DNA of 64,000 nucleotides from Curtobacterium sp. VKM Ac-1376 (GCF_015351025.1 NZ_JADKRV010000008.1:1-64000), one strand, 5' to 3'. Numbered from the stretch's first letter, positions 46,887-56,380 are shown. Made by a program: numbers and translations. The notes: generated from the sequence alone by a model not told the origin.

Positions 46887-47366
46887 CTAGGAGACGAGCA
46901 ATTCGATCTGCTCGCGGATGGTCTCGGCCTTCGGGAACCGGAGTCCGACCAGGCCGACGTGCCGCCAGCGCACCACGCCGTCGGGGCCGATGACGAAGAC
47001 GGATCGTCGCAGGCCGATCCCCGGCGCCCGCACCCCGTAGGCGCGGACGACCGAGCCCGCGGTGTCGCTCAGCAGCGGGAAGGCGAGCGAGGAGTCGCGG
47101 GCGAAGGTCTCGTGCGAGTCGAGGGCCTGCGGGCTGATGCCCCACACGGTCGCGCCGAGGTCGGTGAAGTCGTCGAGCTCCGCCTGGTAGCTGCACAGCT
47201 GAGCGGTGCAGACCGCCGTCGCGTCAGCCGGGTAGAAGGCGAGCACCACCGTCCGGCCGATCTCGGCGGACAGGTCGTACTCGTCGTCGGTGCGGACGCC
47301 GTCGCGGACGATCATCCCCGGCAGGGTGAACGACGGGGCGGACTCGCCGATCGCGGGGATGCTCAT
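46887..47366 (-). CDS. Peroxiredoxin, BCP/PrxQ-like
   Basis: 159 residues. Thioredoxin-fold peroxidase reducing hydroperoxides. Peroxidatic Cys53 in Y-P-A-D-A-T-A-V-C-T-A-Q-L-C, with a second Cys58 five positions later, the PrxQ spacing for an intramolecular disulfide. F-P-L-L-S-D and the Arg near the C-terminal half are present. Starts at ATG 47366, with TAGCGT (47374-47379, minus) 7 nt upstream, another leaderless arrangement. Confidence 0.88.
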   Translation of the reverse strand: MSIPAIGESAPSFTLPGMIVRDGVRTDDEYDLSAEIGRTVVLAFYPADATAVCTAQLCSYQAELDDFTDLGATVWGISPQALDSHETFARDSSLAFPLLSDTAGSVVRAYGVRAPGIGLRRSVFVIGPDGVVRWRHVGLVGLRFPKAETIREQIELLVS

Positions 47367-47442
47367 GGGTCTCACGCTAGGGGTGCGGCGCGGTGGTTGC
47401 CCCTCGGCACGCTGTGGGCAGACTGTGTATGCGCTCCGTGGC

Positions 47443-48192
47443 CTACGAGAACAGCTGGGGGAACGCGTTCGCCACCCAGGGGTAGCCTACGAACACGGCG
47501 GCGTCCAGCAGGCAGTGCGTGACGATCAAGGGCATCAGACGCCCCCACCTGGTGTAGATCCAGCCGAACACGACGCCCATCACGGCGTTCCCGACGAACG
47601 CGCCGAAGCCCTGGTACAGGTGGTAGCTCCCGCGCAGCAGGGCGGTCGACAGGATCATCTGCCAGCGGCCCCAGCCGAGGTCGCCGAGCCGGGCGTACAG
47701 GTACCCGATGACGATCACTTCCTCTTGCAGGCCCGAACGGATCGCGGACAGCAGCAGGACCGGGATCGTCCACCAGTACGAGTTGAAGGCAGCGGGGTCG
47801 ACGGCGACCGTGATGCCGAGGGCCCGACCGGTGAAGTACAGGGCGAGGCCCGGGATCCCGATGCACAGGGCGATGAGCGCCGGGCCACCGAGGTCGGGCT
47901 TCGCACGGAAGCGGTCGATGCCGAGCCGTCCCAGGTGCGGGCGCGACGTGCTCCACAGCAGGAAGCAGACGAGAGCGACCGGGGCCAGGTCGACCGCGAT
48001 GCCGAGCAGCTGTCGCGCCAGGTCGACGTACTCCACCGTCGTCGACGAGGTGTTCAGCGCCGTGGACTGCTCGCCGAGCGGGGTGGTCTGCGACAGATCG
48101 TCGATGATCTGCAGGATCGAGTACAGCGCGCTGGCACCGAGCGAGAGCAGCAGGACGATCGTGATCTCGACCCACGTTCGCCGTCGGCTCAT
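47443..48192 (-). CDS. CPBP-family intramembrane metalloprotease
   Basis: 249 residues, about seven membrane segments. Abi/CPBP motifs: L-Q-E-E-V-I-V-I-G-Y-L-Y-A-R-L (motif 1, EExxx...R), G-S-Y-H-L-Y-Q-G (motif 2) and I-V-T-H-C-L-L-D-A-A (motif 3). Prenyl-type endopeptidase or unknown membrane protease. ATG 48192 has CAGGAG upstream; an open frame extending 105 codons further crosses the typA promoter and is rejected. Confidence 0.85.
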   Translation of the reverse strand: MSRRRTWVEITIVLLLSLGASALYSILQIIDDLSQTTPLGEQSTALNTSSTTVEYVDLARQLLGIAVDLAPVALVCFLLWSTSRPHLGRLGIDRFRAKPDLGGPALIALCIGIPGLALYFTGRALGITVAVDPAAFNSYWWTIPVLLLSAIRSGLQEEVIVIGYLYARLGDLGWGRWQMILSTALLRGSYHLYQGFGAFVGNAVMGVVFGWIYTRWGRLMPLIVTHCLLDAAVFVGYPWVANAFPQLFS

Positions 48193-48313
48193 CGTCAGTA
48201 CTCCTGTCTGTTGCGAACTACCGGTAGACTGGCGTGTCGGGCGTTCTGCCCACGGGTGCGGTGCTGAGAAATCACTGGCCCGACACTCTCCCAGAAATTG
48301 AAGGATGTCCTGT

Positions 48314-50236
48314 ATGGCGCTCGCCACCCGGTCCGACCTGCGCAACGTCGCCATCGTGGCACACGTCGACCACGGCAAGACCACCCTCGTTGACGCGATG
48401 CTCACGCAGACGAACTCGTTCGACGCCCACTTCGAGGGCGAAGACCGCATGATGGACTCGAACGACCTCGAGCGCGAGAAGGGCATCACGATCCTCGCGA
48501 AGAACACCTCGGTGCTCTACAACGGGAAGCACGCGACCGAGTTCGGCTCGGACGGCCCCATCACCATCAACGTGATCGACACCCCCGGCCACGCCGACTT
48601 CGGTGGTGAGGTCGAGCGCGGCCTCTCCATGGTCGACGGTGTCGTCCTGCTCGTCGACGCGTCCGAGGGTCCGCTGCCCCAGACCCGCTTCGTGCTCCGC
48701 AAGGCGCTCGCCGCGAAGCTCCCGGTGATCCTGCTCGTCAACAAGACGGACCGCCCCGACTCCCGCATCGACGAGGTCGTCTCCGAGTCGCAGGACCTGC
48801 TGCTCGGCCTGGCCTCCGACCTGTCGGACGAGGTCGACGACCTCGACCTCGACGCGATCCTCGACGTCCCCGTGGTCTACGCCTCGGGCCGCAACGGCGC
48901 CGCGTCGCGCAACAAGCCGAACGACGGCGAGCTGCCGGACAACGACGACCTCGAGCCCCTGTTCGAGGCCATCCTGCAGCACGTGCCCGCGCCGAAGTAC
49001 GACGACGAGCACCCGCTGCAGGCCCACGTCACGAACCTCGACGCGTCGCCGTTCCTCGGTCGCCTCGCGCTGCTGCGCATCTTCCACGGCACGATGAAGA
49101 AGGGCCAGACGGTCGCGTGGGTCAAGCACGACGGCACCGTCGTCAACGCCCGCATCACCGAGCTCCTCATCACGAAGGCCCTCGACCGGTACCCCGCCGA
49201 GTCCGCCGGCCCCGGTGACATCGTCGCAGTTGCCGGCTTCGACACCATCACCATCGGTGAGACCCTGACCGACCCCGAGGACGTCCGCCCGCTGCCGACC
49301 ATCACGGTCGACGACCCGGCGATCTCGATGACGATCGGCACGAACACCAGCCCGCTCGTCGGCAAGGTCAAGGGCCACAAGCTCACCGCCCGCATGGTCA
49401 AGGAGCGCCTCGACCGCGAGCTCATCGGCAACGTCTCGCTCAAGGTCCTCGACATCGGTCGTCCCGACGCCTGGGAGGTCCAGGGCCGTGGAGAGCTCGC
49501 GCTCGCCATCCTGGTCGAGCAGATGCGTCGCGAGGGCTTCGAGCTCACCGTCGGCAAGCCGCAGGTCGTCACGAAGCGTGACGAGAACGGCAAGCTGCAG
49601 GAGCCGTACGAGCACATGACGATCGACACGCCGGAGGAGTACCTCGGCGCGATCACGCAGCTCATGGCCGCTCGCAAGGGCCGCATGGAGAACATGACGA
49701 ACCACGGCACCGGCTGGGTGCGCATGGAGTTCATCGTCCCGTCGCGCGGCCTGATCGGCTTCCGCACGTCCTTCCTGACGGAGACCCGCGGTACCGGCAT
49801 CGCCAACGCGATCTTCCACGGCTACGACGACTGGGCCGGTGCGATCCAGACCCGCATCAACGGCTCGATCGTGTCCGACCGTTCCGGTGTGGTCACGCCC
49901 TTCGCCATCACGAACCTGCAGGAGCGGATGACGTTCTTCGTCAACCCCACCGAAGAGGTCTACGAGGGCATGGTCATCGGCGAGAACTCGCGCGCCGACG
50001 ACATGGACGTGAACATCACCAAGGAGAAGAAGCTCACGAACATGCGGTCGGCCAACGCCGACACGTTCGAGTCGATGACCCCGTCGCGGCAGCTCTCGCT
50101 CGAGGAGTGCCTCGAGTTCGCCCGTGAGGACGAGTGCGTCGAGGTCACCCCGGCCGTCGTGCGCATCCGCAAGGTCGAGCTCGACGCGTCGGCCCGCCAG
50201 CGCTCGTACGCGCGCCTGAAGCGTCAGGACGCGTAA
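48314..50236 (+). CDS. typA: Translational GTPase TypA/BipA
   Basis: 640 residues. EF-G-like ribosome-binding GTPase. G1 A-H-V-D-H-G-K-T-T-L-V-D-A-M-L, switch region R-M-M-D-S-N-D-L-E-R-E-K-G-I-T-I, G3 D-T-P-G-H-A-D-F-G-G-E-V, G4 N-K-T-D. C-terminal T-R-G-T-G-I-A-N and N-I-T-K-E-K-K-L-T-N-M-R-S are BipA-specific. ATG 48314 (AAGGA 8 nt upstream) is preferred over ATG 48305. Confidence 0.95.
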   Translation: MALATRSDLRNVAIVAHVDHGKTTLVDAMLTQTNSFDAHFEGEDRMMDSNDLEREKGITILAKNTSVLYNGKHATEFGSDGPITINVIDTPGHADFGGEVERGLSMVDGVVLLVDASEGPLPQTRFVLRKALAAKLPVILLVNKTDRPDSRIDEVVSESQDLLLGLASDLSDEVDDLDLDAILDVPVVYASGRNGAASRNKPNDGELPDNDDLEPLFEAILQHVPAPKYDDEHPLQAHVTNLDASPFLGRLALLRIFHGTMKKGQTVAWVKHDGTVVNARITELLITKALDRYPAESAGPGDIVAVAGFDTITIGETLTDPEDVRPLPTITVDDPAISMTIGTNTSPLVGKVKGHKLTARMVKERLDRELIGNVSLKVLDIGRPDAWEVQGRGELALAILVEQMRREGFELTVGKPQVVTKRDENGKLQEPYEHMTIDTPEEYLGAITQLMAARKGRMENMTNHGTGWVRMEFIVPSRGLIGFRTSFLTETRGTGIANAIFHGYDDWAGAIQTRINGSIVSDRSGVVTPFAITNLQERMTFFVNPTEEVYEGMVIGENSRADDMDVNITKEKKLTNMRSANADTFESMTPSRQLSLEECLEFAREDECVEVTPAVVRIRKVELDASARQRSYARLKRQDA

Positions 50237-50267
50237 ACCAAGGCCTGGAGGCCCGTCCTCCGTCCGA

Positions 50268-50300
50268 CGGCCCGGTCACCTCGAGCAGGTGGCCGGGCCG
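50268..50300 (+). terminator. Hairpin terminator after typA
   Basis: 14-bp stem with one G-U pair (50268-50281, CGGCCCGGTCACCT; 50287-50300), five-base loop. It overlaps the upstream region of the M20 gene, so read-through into it may be limited. Confidence 0.65.
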
Positions 50301-50323
50301 TTCGCGGTTGTACCGTGGGGAGC

Positions 50324-51517
50324 GTGACTCTCGACCTCCTCTCGATCTACCAGGACCTGCACGCCCACCCGGAGCTCGGCTTCCGGGAGCACCGCACCGC
50401 CGGTGTCATCGCCCGGGAGCTCGCCGAGATCGGCGGGATCGAGGTGACGACGGGCGTCGGCGGGACCGGTGTCGTCGGCGTCGTGACGAACGGCGAGGGA
50501 CCCGTGGTCTGGCTCCGCGCCGACATGGACGGTCTGCCCGTGCAGGAGCGGACCGGGCTGCCGTACGCCAGTGAGCACGTCGGCACCGACGACGAGGGCA
50601 AGGACGTCCCGACGATGCACGCGTGCGGGCACGACATCCACGTCACGTGGCTGCTCGGCGCGCTCGAGCGCCTGGTCGCCACCACGGCTGACTGGCGCGG
50701 CACCGTCGTCGCCGTCTTCCAGCCCGCCGAAGAGGTCATCTCCGGTGCCCGCGCCATGGTCGAGGACGGCCTGGTCGAGCGGTTCCCGAAGCCGGACGTC
50801 GTGCTCGGGCAGCACTCGGCCCCGGCGCCGGTCGGCATCGTCGCGGTCGGCACCGGCCCGGTGATGGCGTCGAGCGACCGGCTGACCGTGACGTTCAACG
50901 GCCGCGGCGCGCACGGTTCGGCGCCGCAGGCCTCGCTCGACCCGATCGTCACGGCCGCGTCGGCCGTCGTGCGGCTGCAGACCGTCGTCGCGCGCGAGGT
51001 CTCGCCGAGCGATGCCGGGGTCGTCACGGTGGGCAGCTTCCACGCGGGCACCCGCGCGAACATCATCCCCGACCAGGCCGTCATCGAGATCTCCACGCGC
51101 GCCCGCAACGAGGAGACCCGCCAGCGCATCATCGCCTCGATCGAGCGCATCGTCCGGGCCGAGAGCACGGCCGGCGGGCTGCCCGAGCCGACGATCGCCC
51201 GTGCCCCCGGCGCGGAGGTCACCGTGAACGAGGCCGAGGCCGCCGCCACCGTGCTCGAGGCGATCCGAGCCGAGGTCCCGGATGCACGCGACCTGGAGAT
51301 CGGACTCGCCATGGCCTCGGAGGACGTCGGGCAGCTCGCGACCGCCGCCGGTGCGCCGCTCGTGTACTGGTTCACGGGCATCACCGACCCGGAGCGCTTC
51401 CGCCGGGGCGAGGACATCCCGAGCAACCACTCGCCCTTCTACGCGCCGAAGGCCGAGACCGCGATCCCGGTCGGCGTCGACGCCCTGGTGGCCGCGACGC
51501 GCGCGTACGTCGCCTGA
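50324..51517 (+). CDS. M20-family amidohydrolase
   Basis: 397 residues from GTG 50324. M20D metallopeptidase: W-L-R-A-D-M-D-G-L-P-V, H-A-C-G-H-D-I-H-V-T (zinc ligands), P-A-E-E-V-I-S-G-A and G-A-H-G-S-A-P-Q. Such proteins hydrolyse N-acyl amino acids, hippurate or amidated auxins. TACCGT (50311-50316) 7 nt before the GTG again suggests leaderless expression; an in-frame ATG three codons upstream is less likely. Confidence 0.88.
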   Translation: MTLDLLSIYQDLHAHPELGFREHRTAGVIARELAEIGGIEVTTGVGGTGVVGVVTNGEGPVVWLRADMDGLPVQERTGLPYASEHVGTDDEGKDVPTMHACGHDIHVTWLLGALERLVATTADWRGTVVAVFQPAEEVISGARAMVEDGLVERFPKPDVVLGQHSAPAPVGIVAVGTGPVMASSDRLTVTFNGRGAHGSAPQASLDPIVTAASAVVRLQTVVAREVSPSDAGVVTVGSFHAGTRANIIPDQAVIEISTRARNEETRQRIIASIERIVRAESTAGGLPEPTIARAPGAEVTVNEAEAAATVLEAIRAEVPDARDLEIGLAMASEDVGQLATAAGAPLVYWFTGITDPERFRRGEDIPSNHSPFYAPKAETAIPVGVDALVAATRAYVA

Positions 51518-51532
51518 CACGTTCGTCGGGAA

Positions 51533-51610
51533 GGAGGCCCGGGGCGGTCCCGCCGCGCACGTGACCGCCCCGGGGACGGCACGTTCACAGCCAACTCGCG
51601 CCGGGCCTCC
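51533..51610 (+). terminator. Nested hairpins after the amidohydrolase gene
   Basis: Outer arms GGAGGCCCGG (51533-51542) and its complement (51601-51610) enclose an inner 9-bp stem GGGGCGGTC / GACCGCCCC (51541-51571). Member of the GGAGGCCCGG hairpin family. Confidence 0.6.
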
Positions 51611-51634
51611 CGGCTCGTCCGTTACGGTCGCGCC

Positions 51635-52183
51635 ATGCGTTCCCTCCGTACCCCGCTGATCGCCGCCGTCGCTGCCGGCATCGCCCTGGCCGGACTCACC
51701 GGCTGTTCCACCCAGACCGTGCAGCAGGCCACCGACCTCGGGTCATCCGTCGCGTCGAACGTGGCCGACGGGGTCGCCGGCATCGACGGCAAGGCGATCC
51801 AGGACGGCATGTCCTCGGCCGCGGGCGGCATCGACGGCGCGCTCGACACGGCGCTCAAGGGCGTCGACGTGACCTCCGACGGCAAGGTGCCGGACGGATT
51901 CCCGTCGGCCGACGTCCCGCTCGTCGACGGCACCGTGCTCGGCGGGGGAGCGGGCCCGAACGGCTCCGGGTGGGTCGCGCAGGTCCGGGCGGCCTCGGTC
52001 GACGACTTCCAGGCCGCCGTGCAGCAGCTCACCGACGCCGGGTACACCGAGTCGGCCAAACGTGCGGACTCGTCGAGTGCGTTCGGCATGTTCCGGAGCG
52101 ACGCGTACCGCGTGGTGCTGACCTTCTCGGAGACCAAGGACAGCGGCGGCGTCACGGCGACCTACATCGTCACGCCCCGCTAG
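51635..52183 (+). CDS. Small lipoprotein, function unknown
   Basis: 182 residues. Lipobox L-T-G-C (Cys24) after a typical signal peptide. The mature part has G-S-S-V-A-S-N-V-A-D-G-V-A-G-I-D-G-K and a C-terminal domain with F-Q-A-A-V-Q-Q-L-T-D-A-G-Y-T-E and a final beta strand (G-V-T-A-T-Y-I-V). Surface protein, role unknown. TACGGT (51623-51628) 6 nt before the ATG suggests a leaderless mRNA. Confidence 0.75.
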   Translation: MRSLRTPLIAAVAAGIALAGLTGCSTQTVQQATDLGSSVASNVADGVAGIDGKAIQDGMSSAAGGIDGALDTALKGVDVTSDGKVPDGFPSADVPLVDGTVLGGGAGPNGSGWVAQVRAASVDDFQAAVQQLTDAGYTESAKRADSSSAFGMFRSDAYRVVLTFSETKDSGGVTATYIVTPR

Positions 52184-52202
52184 TCCCGTACCCTGGGGGA
52201 CG

Positions 52203-53387
52203 ATGTCGAAGGCCCCCGCCACGCGCCCCGAGCGCGTCCTGATCGTGCACGCCCACCCCGACGACGAGACGCTCTCGTCGGGCGGGACCATCGCGACCCT
52301 GCTCGAGCGCGGCGCCGAGGTGACCGTGCTCACCGCGACCCGGGGCGAGCGCGGCGAGATGCTCACGGAACAGTTGGCCCCGCTCGCGGGCGACCCCGCG
52401 CGGGTGGCGCGGCACCGGGAGACCGAGATCGCCGCAGCCCTCGCCGCCCTCGGCGGGCCGCAGCACCTGTGGCTCGGCGGGCGCGGTGCTCGGCGGACCG
52501 ACCTGCCGGAGCGTCGCTACGTCGACTCCGGCATGCAGTGGGGCCCGGACGGGCGGGCGACCGCCGCGGACGCCGCCCCGGCCGACTCGCTGACGGCGGC
52601 CGACCTGGGCGAGGTCGTGGACGACGTCCGCGCCGCGATCCGCTCCACCGGTGCCGACGCCGTGATCAGCTACGCCGACGACGGGGGCTACGGGCACCCC
52701 GACCACGTGCGGATGCACCACGCGGCGCAGTACGCGGCCCGTGCCGAAGAAGTCCCGTTCTCGATGATCGTCGACCCCGCCAGCGGCCAGGCCGACGTGA
52801 CGGTCGACGTCCTGCCGGTCCGGGCGAAGGTGCGTGCGGCCGTCGAGCAGTACCGCTCCCAGGTCGCCGTCGACCCCGTGGACCCCGCCGACCCCGCGGC
52901 CCTGTCGTGGGTCATGCCGCACGGCGTCCGGCAGCATGCCCCGGCGGTCGAGGCGTTCCGGCACGACGCGGCCCCGCAGCCGGCGGCGCCGCAGACCTAC
53001 GCCGAGATGTCCGGCCAGGGCAAGGTCGCGGCGGTCGTCGTCTCGCTGCTGCTCGGGCTGCTCGCAGGCGGGCTCGGGACGGTCACGCACCAGCAGACGA
53101 TCGGCGCGTTCCCGGTCGGGCTCGTCGTCACCACCCTCATCGTGCTCGGCCTGACCGTGGGCGTGCGGCTCGTCTACCGCTCGCGGGCGATGGTCGCCGC
53201 GATCGGCATCGGGATCCTCGTCGCGACGCAGGTGCTCGTGTCGGTCGGCGGGGAGAGCTCGCCGCTCGTCCTGGCCAACGCCGCCGGGTACGTGTGGACC
53301 TTCGCCCCCGCGGTCATCGCCGCCCTGGTCCTCGCGTGGCCGGACCTGTCGGGGCTGCGGTCCCGGACGGCCCCGGGCCGCGGGTAG
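52203..53387 (+). CDS. PIG-L deacetylase with C-terminal membrane domain
   Basis: 394 residues, two parts. Residues 10-about 270: PIG-L/LmbE deacetylase with the zinc motif H-A-H-P-D-D-E-T-L (His18, Asp21) and G-Y-G-H-P-D-H-V-R-M-H; MshB of mycothiol synthesis and other sugar N-deacetylases have this fold. Residues about 280-380: four hydrophobic helices (V-V-V-S-L-L-L-G-L-L-A-G-G-L-G onwards), not part of MshB. TACCCT (52189-52194) 8 nt upstream. With no other mycothiol gene here, the substrate is open; membrane anchoring suggests a lipid- or wall-linked GlcNAc. Confidence 0.83.
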   Translation: MSKAPATRPERVLIVHAHPDDETLSSGGTIATLLERGAEVTVLTATRGERGEMLTEQLAPLAGDPARVARHRETEIAAALAALGGPQHLWLGGRGARRTDLPERRYVDSGMQWGPDGRATAADAAPADSLTAADLGEVVDDVRAAIRSTGADAVISYADDGGYGHPDHVRMHHAAQYAARAEEVPFSMIVDPASGQADVTVDVLPVRAKVRAAVEQYRSQVAVDPVDPADPAALSWVMPHGVRQHAPAVEAFRHDAAPQPAAPQTYAEMSGQGKVAAVVVSLLLGLLAGGLGTVTHQQTIGAFPVGLVVTTLIVLGLTVGVRLVYRSRAMVAAIGIGILVATQVLVSVGGESSPLVLANAAGYVWTFAPAVIAALVLAWPDLSGLRSRTAPGRG

Positions 53388-53422
53388 ACTCGAACCCGCT
53401 CGTCGAAGGGAGCACCCGAACC

Positions 53423-53740
53423 GTGACCTACGTGATCGCCCAGCCGTGTGTCGACGTCAAGGACCGCGCCTGCATCGACGAATGCCCGGTCGACTGCATC
53501 TACGAGGGTGACCGTTCCCTCTACATCCACCCCGACGAGTGCGTCGACTGTGGTGCTTGCGAGCCGGTCTGCCCCGTCGAGGCCATCTACTACGAGGACG
53601 ACCTGCCCGAGCAGTGGGCCGACTACTACAAGGCGAACGTGGAGTTCTTCGAGGACATCGGTTCGCCCGGCGGCGCCGCGAAGGTCGGCGTGATCCACAA
53701 GGACCACCCCGTCGTCGCGGCCGAGCCCGTCCGCGGCTGA
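53423..53740 (+). CDS. fdxA: 7Fe ferredoxin
   Basis: 105 residues. Electron carrier with one [3Fe-4S] and one [4Fe-4S] cluster: Cys9, Cys17, Cys21, Cys25 in C-V-D-V-K-D-R-A-C-I-D-E-C-P-V-D-C and Cys40, Cys43, Cys46, Cys50 in C-V-D-C-G-A-C-E-P-V-C-P. The spacing is that of FdxA-type ferredoxins. TAGACT at 53386 region is a plausible -10, and GAAGGGAG precedes the GTG start. dapC starts 11 nt after the stop, the usual actinobacterial order. Confidence 0.93.
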   Translation: MTYVIAQPCVDVKDRACIDECPVDCIYEGDRSLYIHPDECVDCGACEPVCPVEAIYYEDDLPEQWADYYKANVEFFEDIGSPGGAAKVGVIHKDHPVVAAEPVRG

Positions 53741-53751
53741 CCGGACCCCTC

Positions 53752-54870
53752 GTGGCGCTCGACCTCCCCGACTTCCCCTGGGACCAGCTCGTCCCGTTCA
53801 AGCAGCGCGCCGGGGCGTGCGAGGGCGGCATCGTCGACCTCAGTGTCGGATCGCCCGTCGACCCCACGCCAGAGGTCGTCCGCACCGCCCTGGCCACCGC
53901 GACCGACGCGCACGCCTACCCGCAGGTCGCCGGCACTCCGGCGCTCCGGCAGGCGATCGCGGACTGGTACGGCCGGCGGCACGGCGTCGCGCTGACCGAG
54001 GCGAACGCGCTGCCGACGATCGGCTCGAAGGAGTTCATCGCGGGCCTGGCGCTCTGGCTCGGCATCGGCCCCGGTGACACCGTGGTGTTCCCGGCCGCCG
54101 CGTACCCGACGTACGAGCTCGGCGCCGCGCTGGTCCGGGCCGACGCGCTCGCCTCGGACGATCCCGCCGAATGGCCGTCCACCACGAAGCTGGTCTGGCT
54201 GAACTCGCCGGGCAACCCCGACGGGCGTGTGCTGTCGATCGACGAACTCCGGGCCGCGGTGTCCCGTGCTCGCGAGCTCGGGGCGGTCATCGTCGGTGAC
54301 GAGTGCTACGCCGAGCTCGGATGGGACCCGCAGTACGCGACCACCCCGACGCCCACGATCCTCGACCCCCGGGTCGTCGGCGACTCGCTCGACGGCGTGC
54401 TGAGCGTCTACTCGCTGTCGAAGCAGTCGAACCTCGCCGGCTACCGCGCGGCCTTCGTCGCCGGTGATGCTGCGATCCTGGCCGACGTCCTGGCCGTCCG
54501 GAAGCACGCGGGGCTCATGCCGCCGCTGCCCGTCCAGCAGGCGATGATCGTCGCGCTGCAGGACCAGACGCACGTGCAGCAGCAGAAGGCCCGGTACCGG
54601 GCGCGGCGGAACATGCTCAGACGGGCACTCGAGGACGCCGGCTTCCGCGTCGACCACAGCGAGGCCGGGCTCTACCTCTGGGCCACCCGGGGCGAACCGG
54701 CGTTCGACACCGTCGCCTGGCTCGCTGACCGCGGGATCCTCGTCGCACCGGGCACGTTCTACGGCGCGGCCGGCGGCGAGCACGTCCGCGTGGCCTTGAC
54801 GGCGACCGACGAGCGCATCGCCGCGGCGTCCCAGCGCCTGGCGAGCAGCCGTCGACTCGGCACCGCGTAG
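53752..54870 (+). CDS. dapC: Succinyldiaminopimelate transaminase
   Basis: 372 residues from GTG 53752. Converts N-succinyl-2-amino-6-ketopimelate to N-succinyl-LL-diaminopimelate in lysine and peptidoglycan precursor synthesis. PLP lysine 224 in V-Y-S-L-S-K-Q-S-N-L-A-G-Y-R; L-N-S-P-G-N-P-D-G and G-D-E-C-Y-A-E are typical. dapD and dapE lie 3-4 kb downstream, completing the succinylase branch. A longer frame starting inside fdxA is rejected. Confidence 0.9.
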   Translation: MALDLPDFPWDQLVPFKQRAGACEGGIVDLSVGSPVDPTPEVVRTALATATDAHAYPQVAGTPALRQAIADWYGRRHGVALTEANALPTIGSKEFIAGLALWLGIGPGDTVVFPAAAYPTYELGAALVRADALASDDPAEWPSTTKLVWLNSPGNPDGRVLSIDELRAAVSRARELGAVIVGDECYAELGWDPQYATTPTPTILDPRVVGDSLDGVLSVYSLSKQSNLAGYRAAFVAGDAAILADVLAVRKHAGLMPPLPVQQAMIVALQDQTHVQQQKARYRARRNMLRRALEDAGFRVDHSEAGLYLWATRGEPAFDTVAWLADRGILVAPGTFYGAAGGEHVRVALTATDERIAAASQRLASSRRLGTA

Positions 54871-54974
54871 CACGGACACGACCGCGTCGGGCAGGTCCCG
54901 CAATCCGTGGGACCCACCAAATCATCACCGCCGATGTGTGCACGAGCGACAGGTGCCGCGATTAGGCTGTCCTC

Positions 54975-56333
54975 GTGACTGACACTGCCAATGACGCTCA
55001 GAAGACGGCCACACCGCCCACCACGCCCGTCCCCGTGAGCCCTGCTGCCGAGCAGCAGGGCGCGACCGCGACGCTGACGTTCCCGGGTGGCACGGCGGAG
55101 TTCCCGATCCTGCAGAGCGTCGACGGCGCGTCCGCGATCGACATCTCGACCTTCAAGAAGCAGACCGGGATGAACACGCTCGACTACGGGTTCGTGAACA
55201 CCGGCGCGACGAAGAGCGCGATCACCTACATCGACGGCGACCAGGGGATCTTGCGCTACCGCGGCTACCCGATCGACCAGGTCGCCGCGAACTGCACCTT
55301 CCTCGAGGTCGCCTGGCTCCTGATCTACGGCGAGCTGCCGACCCCCACCGAGCTCGAGCAGTTCGACGCCCGCATCCGTCGGCACACCCTGCTGCACGAA
55401 GACCTCCGTCGCCTGTTCGACGCCCTGCCGCACTCGGCGCACCCGATGTCGGTCCTGTCGAGCGCCGTCAGCGCCCTGTCCACGTACTACGAGGCCGACA
55501 TGGACGTCGACGACCCCGAGAAGGTCGAGCTGCAGACCGTCCGCCTGCTCGCCAAGCTCCCGGTCATCGCCGCGTACGCCCACAAGAAGGCCATCGGGCA
55601 GGCGTTCCTGTACCCGGACAACTCGCTGTCGTTCGTCGACAACTTCCTGCGGCTGAACTTCGGCACCATGGCGGAGACCTACCAGCCGAACCCGGTGCTC
55701 TCGAAGGCGCTCGAGCGGCTGCTCATCCTGCACGAGGACCACGAGCAGAACGCCTCGACCTCCACGGTGCGAATGGTCGGTTCGACGAAGGCCAACATGT
55801 TCGCGTCGATCTCGGCCGGCATCAACGCCCTGTACGGCCCCCTGCACGGCGGCGCGAACGAGGCCGTGCTCGAGATGCTCCAGCAGATCAAGGACTCGGG
55901 CGAGCCCGTCACGCGCTTCGTCGAGCGGGTGAAGAACAAGGAGCAGGGCGTCAAGCTCATGGGCTTCGGACACCGCGTCTACAAGAACTACGACCCGCGT
56001 GCGAAGCTCGTCAAGGAGTCCGCGCACGAGGTCCTCGAGTCCCTCGGTGTGCAGGACGACCTGCTCGACATCGCGATGGAGCTCGAGCAGATCGCGCTCG
56101 AGGACGAGTACTTCGTCAGCCGCAAGCTCTACCCGAACGTCGACTTCTACACCGGCATCATCTACAAGGCGATGGGCTTCCCGCCGCGGATGTTCACCGT
56201 CCTGTTCGCAATCGGTCGTCTGCCGGGCTGGATCGCCCAGTGGCGCGAGCTGAACAACGACCCGCTCAACAAGATCGGTCGCCCGCAGCAGCTCTACGTG
56301 GGCGCGCCCGAGCGCGACGTCCCCGAGCGCTGA
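54975..56333 (+). CDS. gltA: Citrate synthase
   Basis: 452 residues from GTG 54975. Condenses acetyl-CoA and oxaloacetate to citrate. Catalytic His291 in G-P-L-H-G-G-A-N-E-A and His333 in M-G-F-G-H-R-V-Y-K-N-Y-D-P; the Asp is in Y-P-N-V-D-F-Y-T-G. Type II length with an N-terminal Thr/Pro/Ala extension of about 25 residues. TAGGCT (54963-54968) 6 nt before the GTG: leaderless. Terminator at 56341. Confidence 0.95.
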   Translation: MTDTANDAQKTATPPTTPVPVSPAAEQQGATATLTFPGGTAEFPILQSVDGASAIDISTFKKQTGMNTLDYGFVNTGATKSAITYIDGDQGILRYRGYPIDQVAANCTFLEVAWLLIYGELPTPTELEQFDARIRRHTLLHEDLRRLFDALPHSAHPMSVLSSAVSALSTYYEADMDVDDPEKVELQTVRLLAKLPVIAAYAHKKAIGQAFLYPDNSLSFVDNFLRLNFGTMAETYQPNPVLSKALERLLILHEDHEQNASTSTVRMVGSTKANMFASISAGINALYGPLHGGANEAVLEMLQQIKDSGEPVTRFVERVKNKEQGVKLMGFGHRVYKNYDPRAKLVKESAHEVLESLGVQDDLLDIAMELEQIALEDEYFVSRKLYPNVDFYTGIIYKAMGFPPRMFTVLFAIGRLPGWIAQWRELNNDPLNKIGRPQQLYVGAPERDVPER

Positions 56334-56340
56334 CCGACTC

Positions 56341-56380
56341 CGAGCGCCCCGCCCCACGGTTCCGTGGCGCGGGGCGCTCG
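56341..56380 (+). terminator. Terminator of gltA
   Basis: 19-bp stem with one mismatch (56341-56359 and 56362-56380, starting CGAGCGCCCCGC), loop TT, 8 nt after the stop codon. Confidence 0.85.

Noticed and set aside
52203-53387. Naming the PIG-L protein MshB
   Set aside because: No other mycothiol gene is seen and the membrane domain is atypical, so the specific name is not supported.
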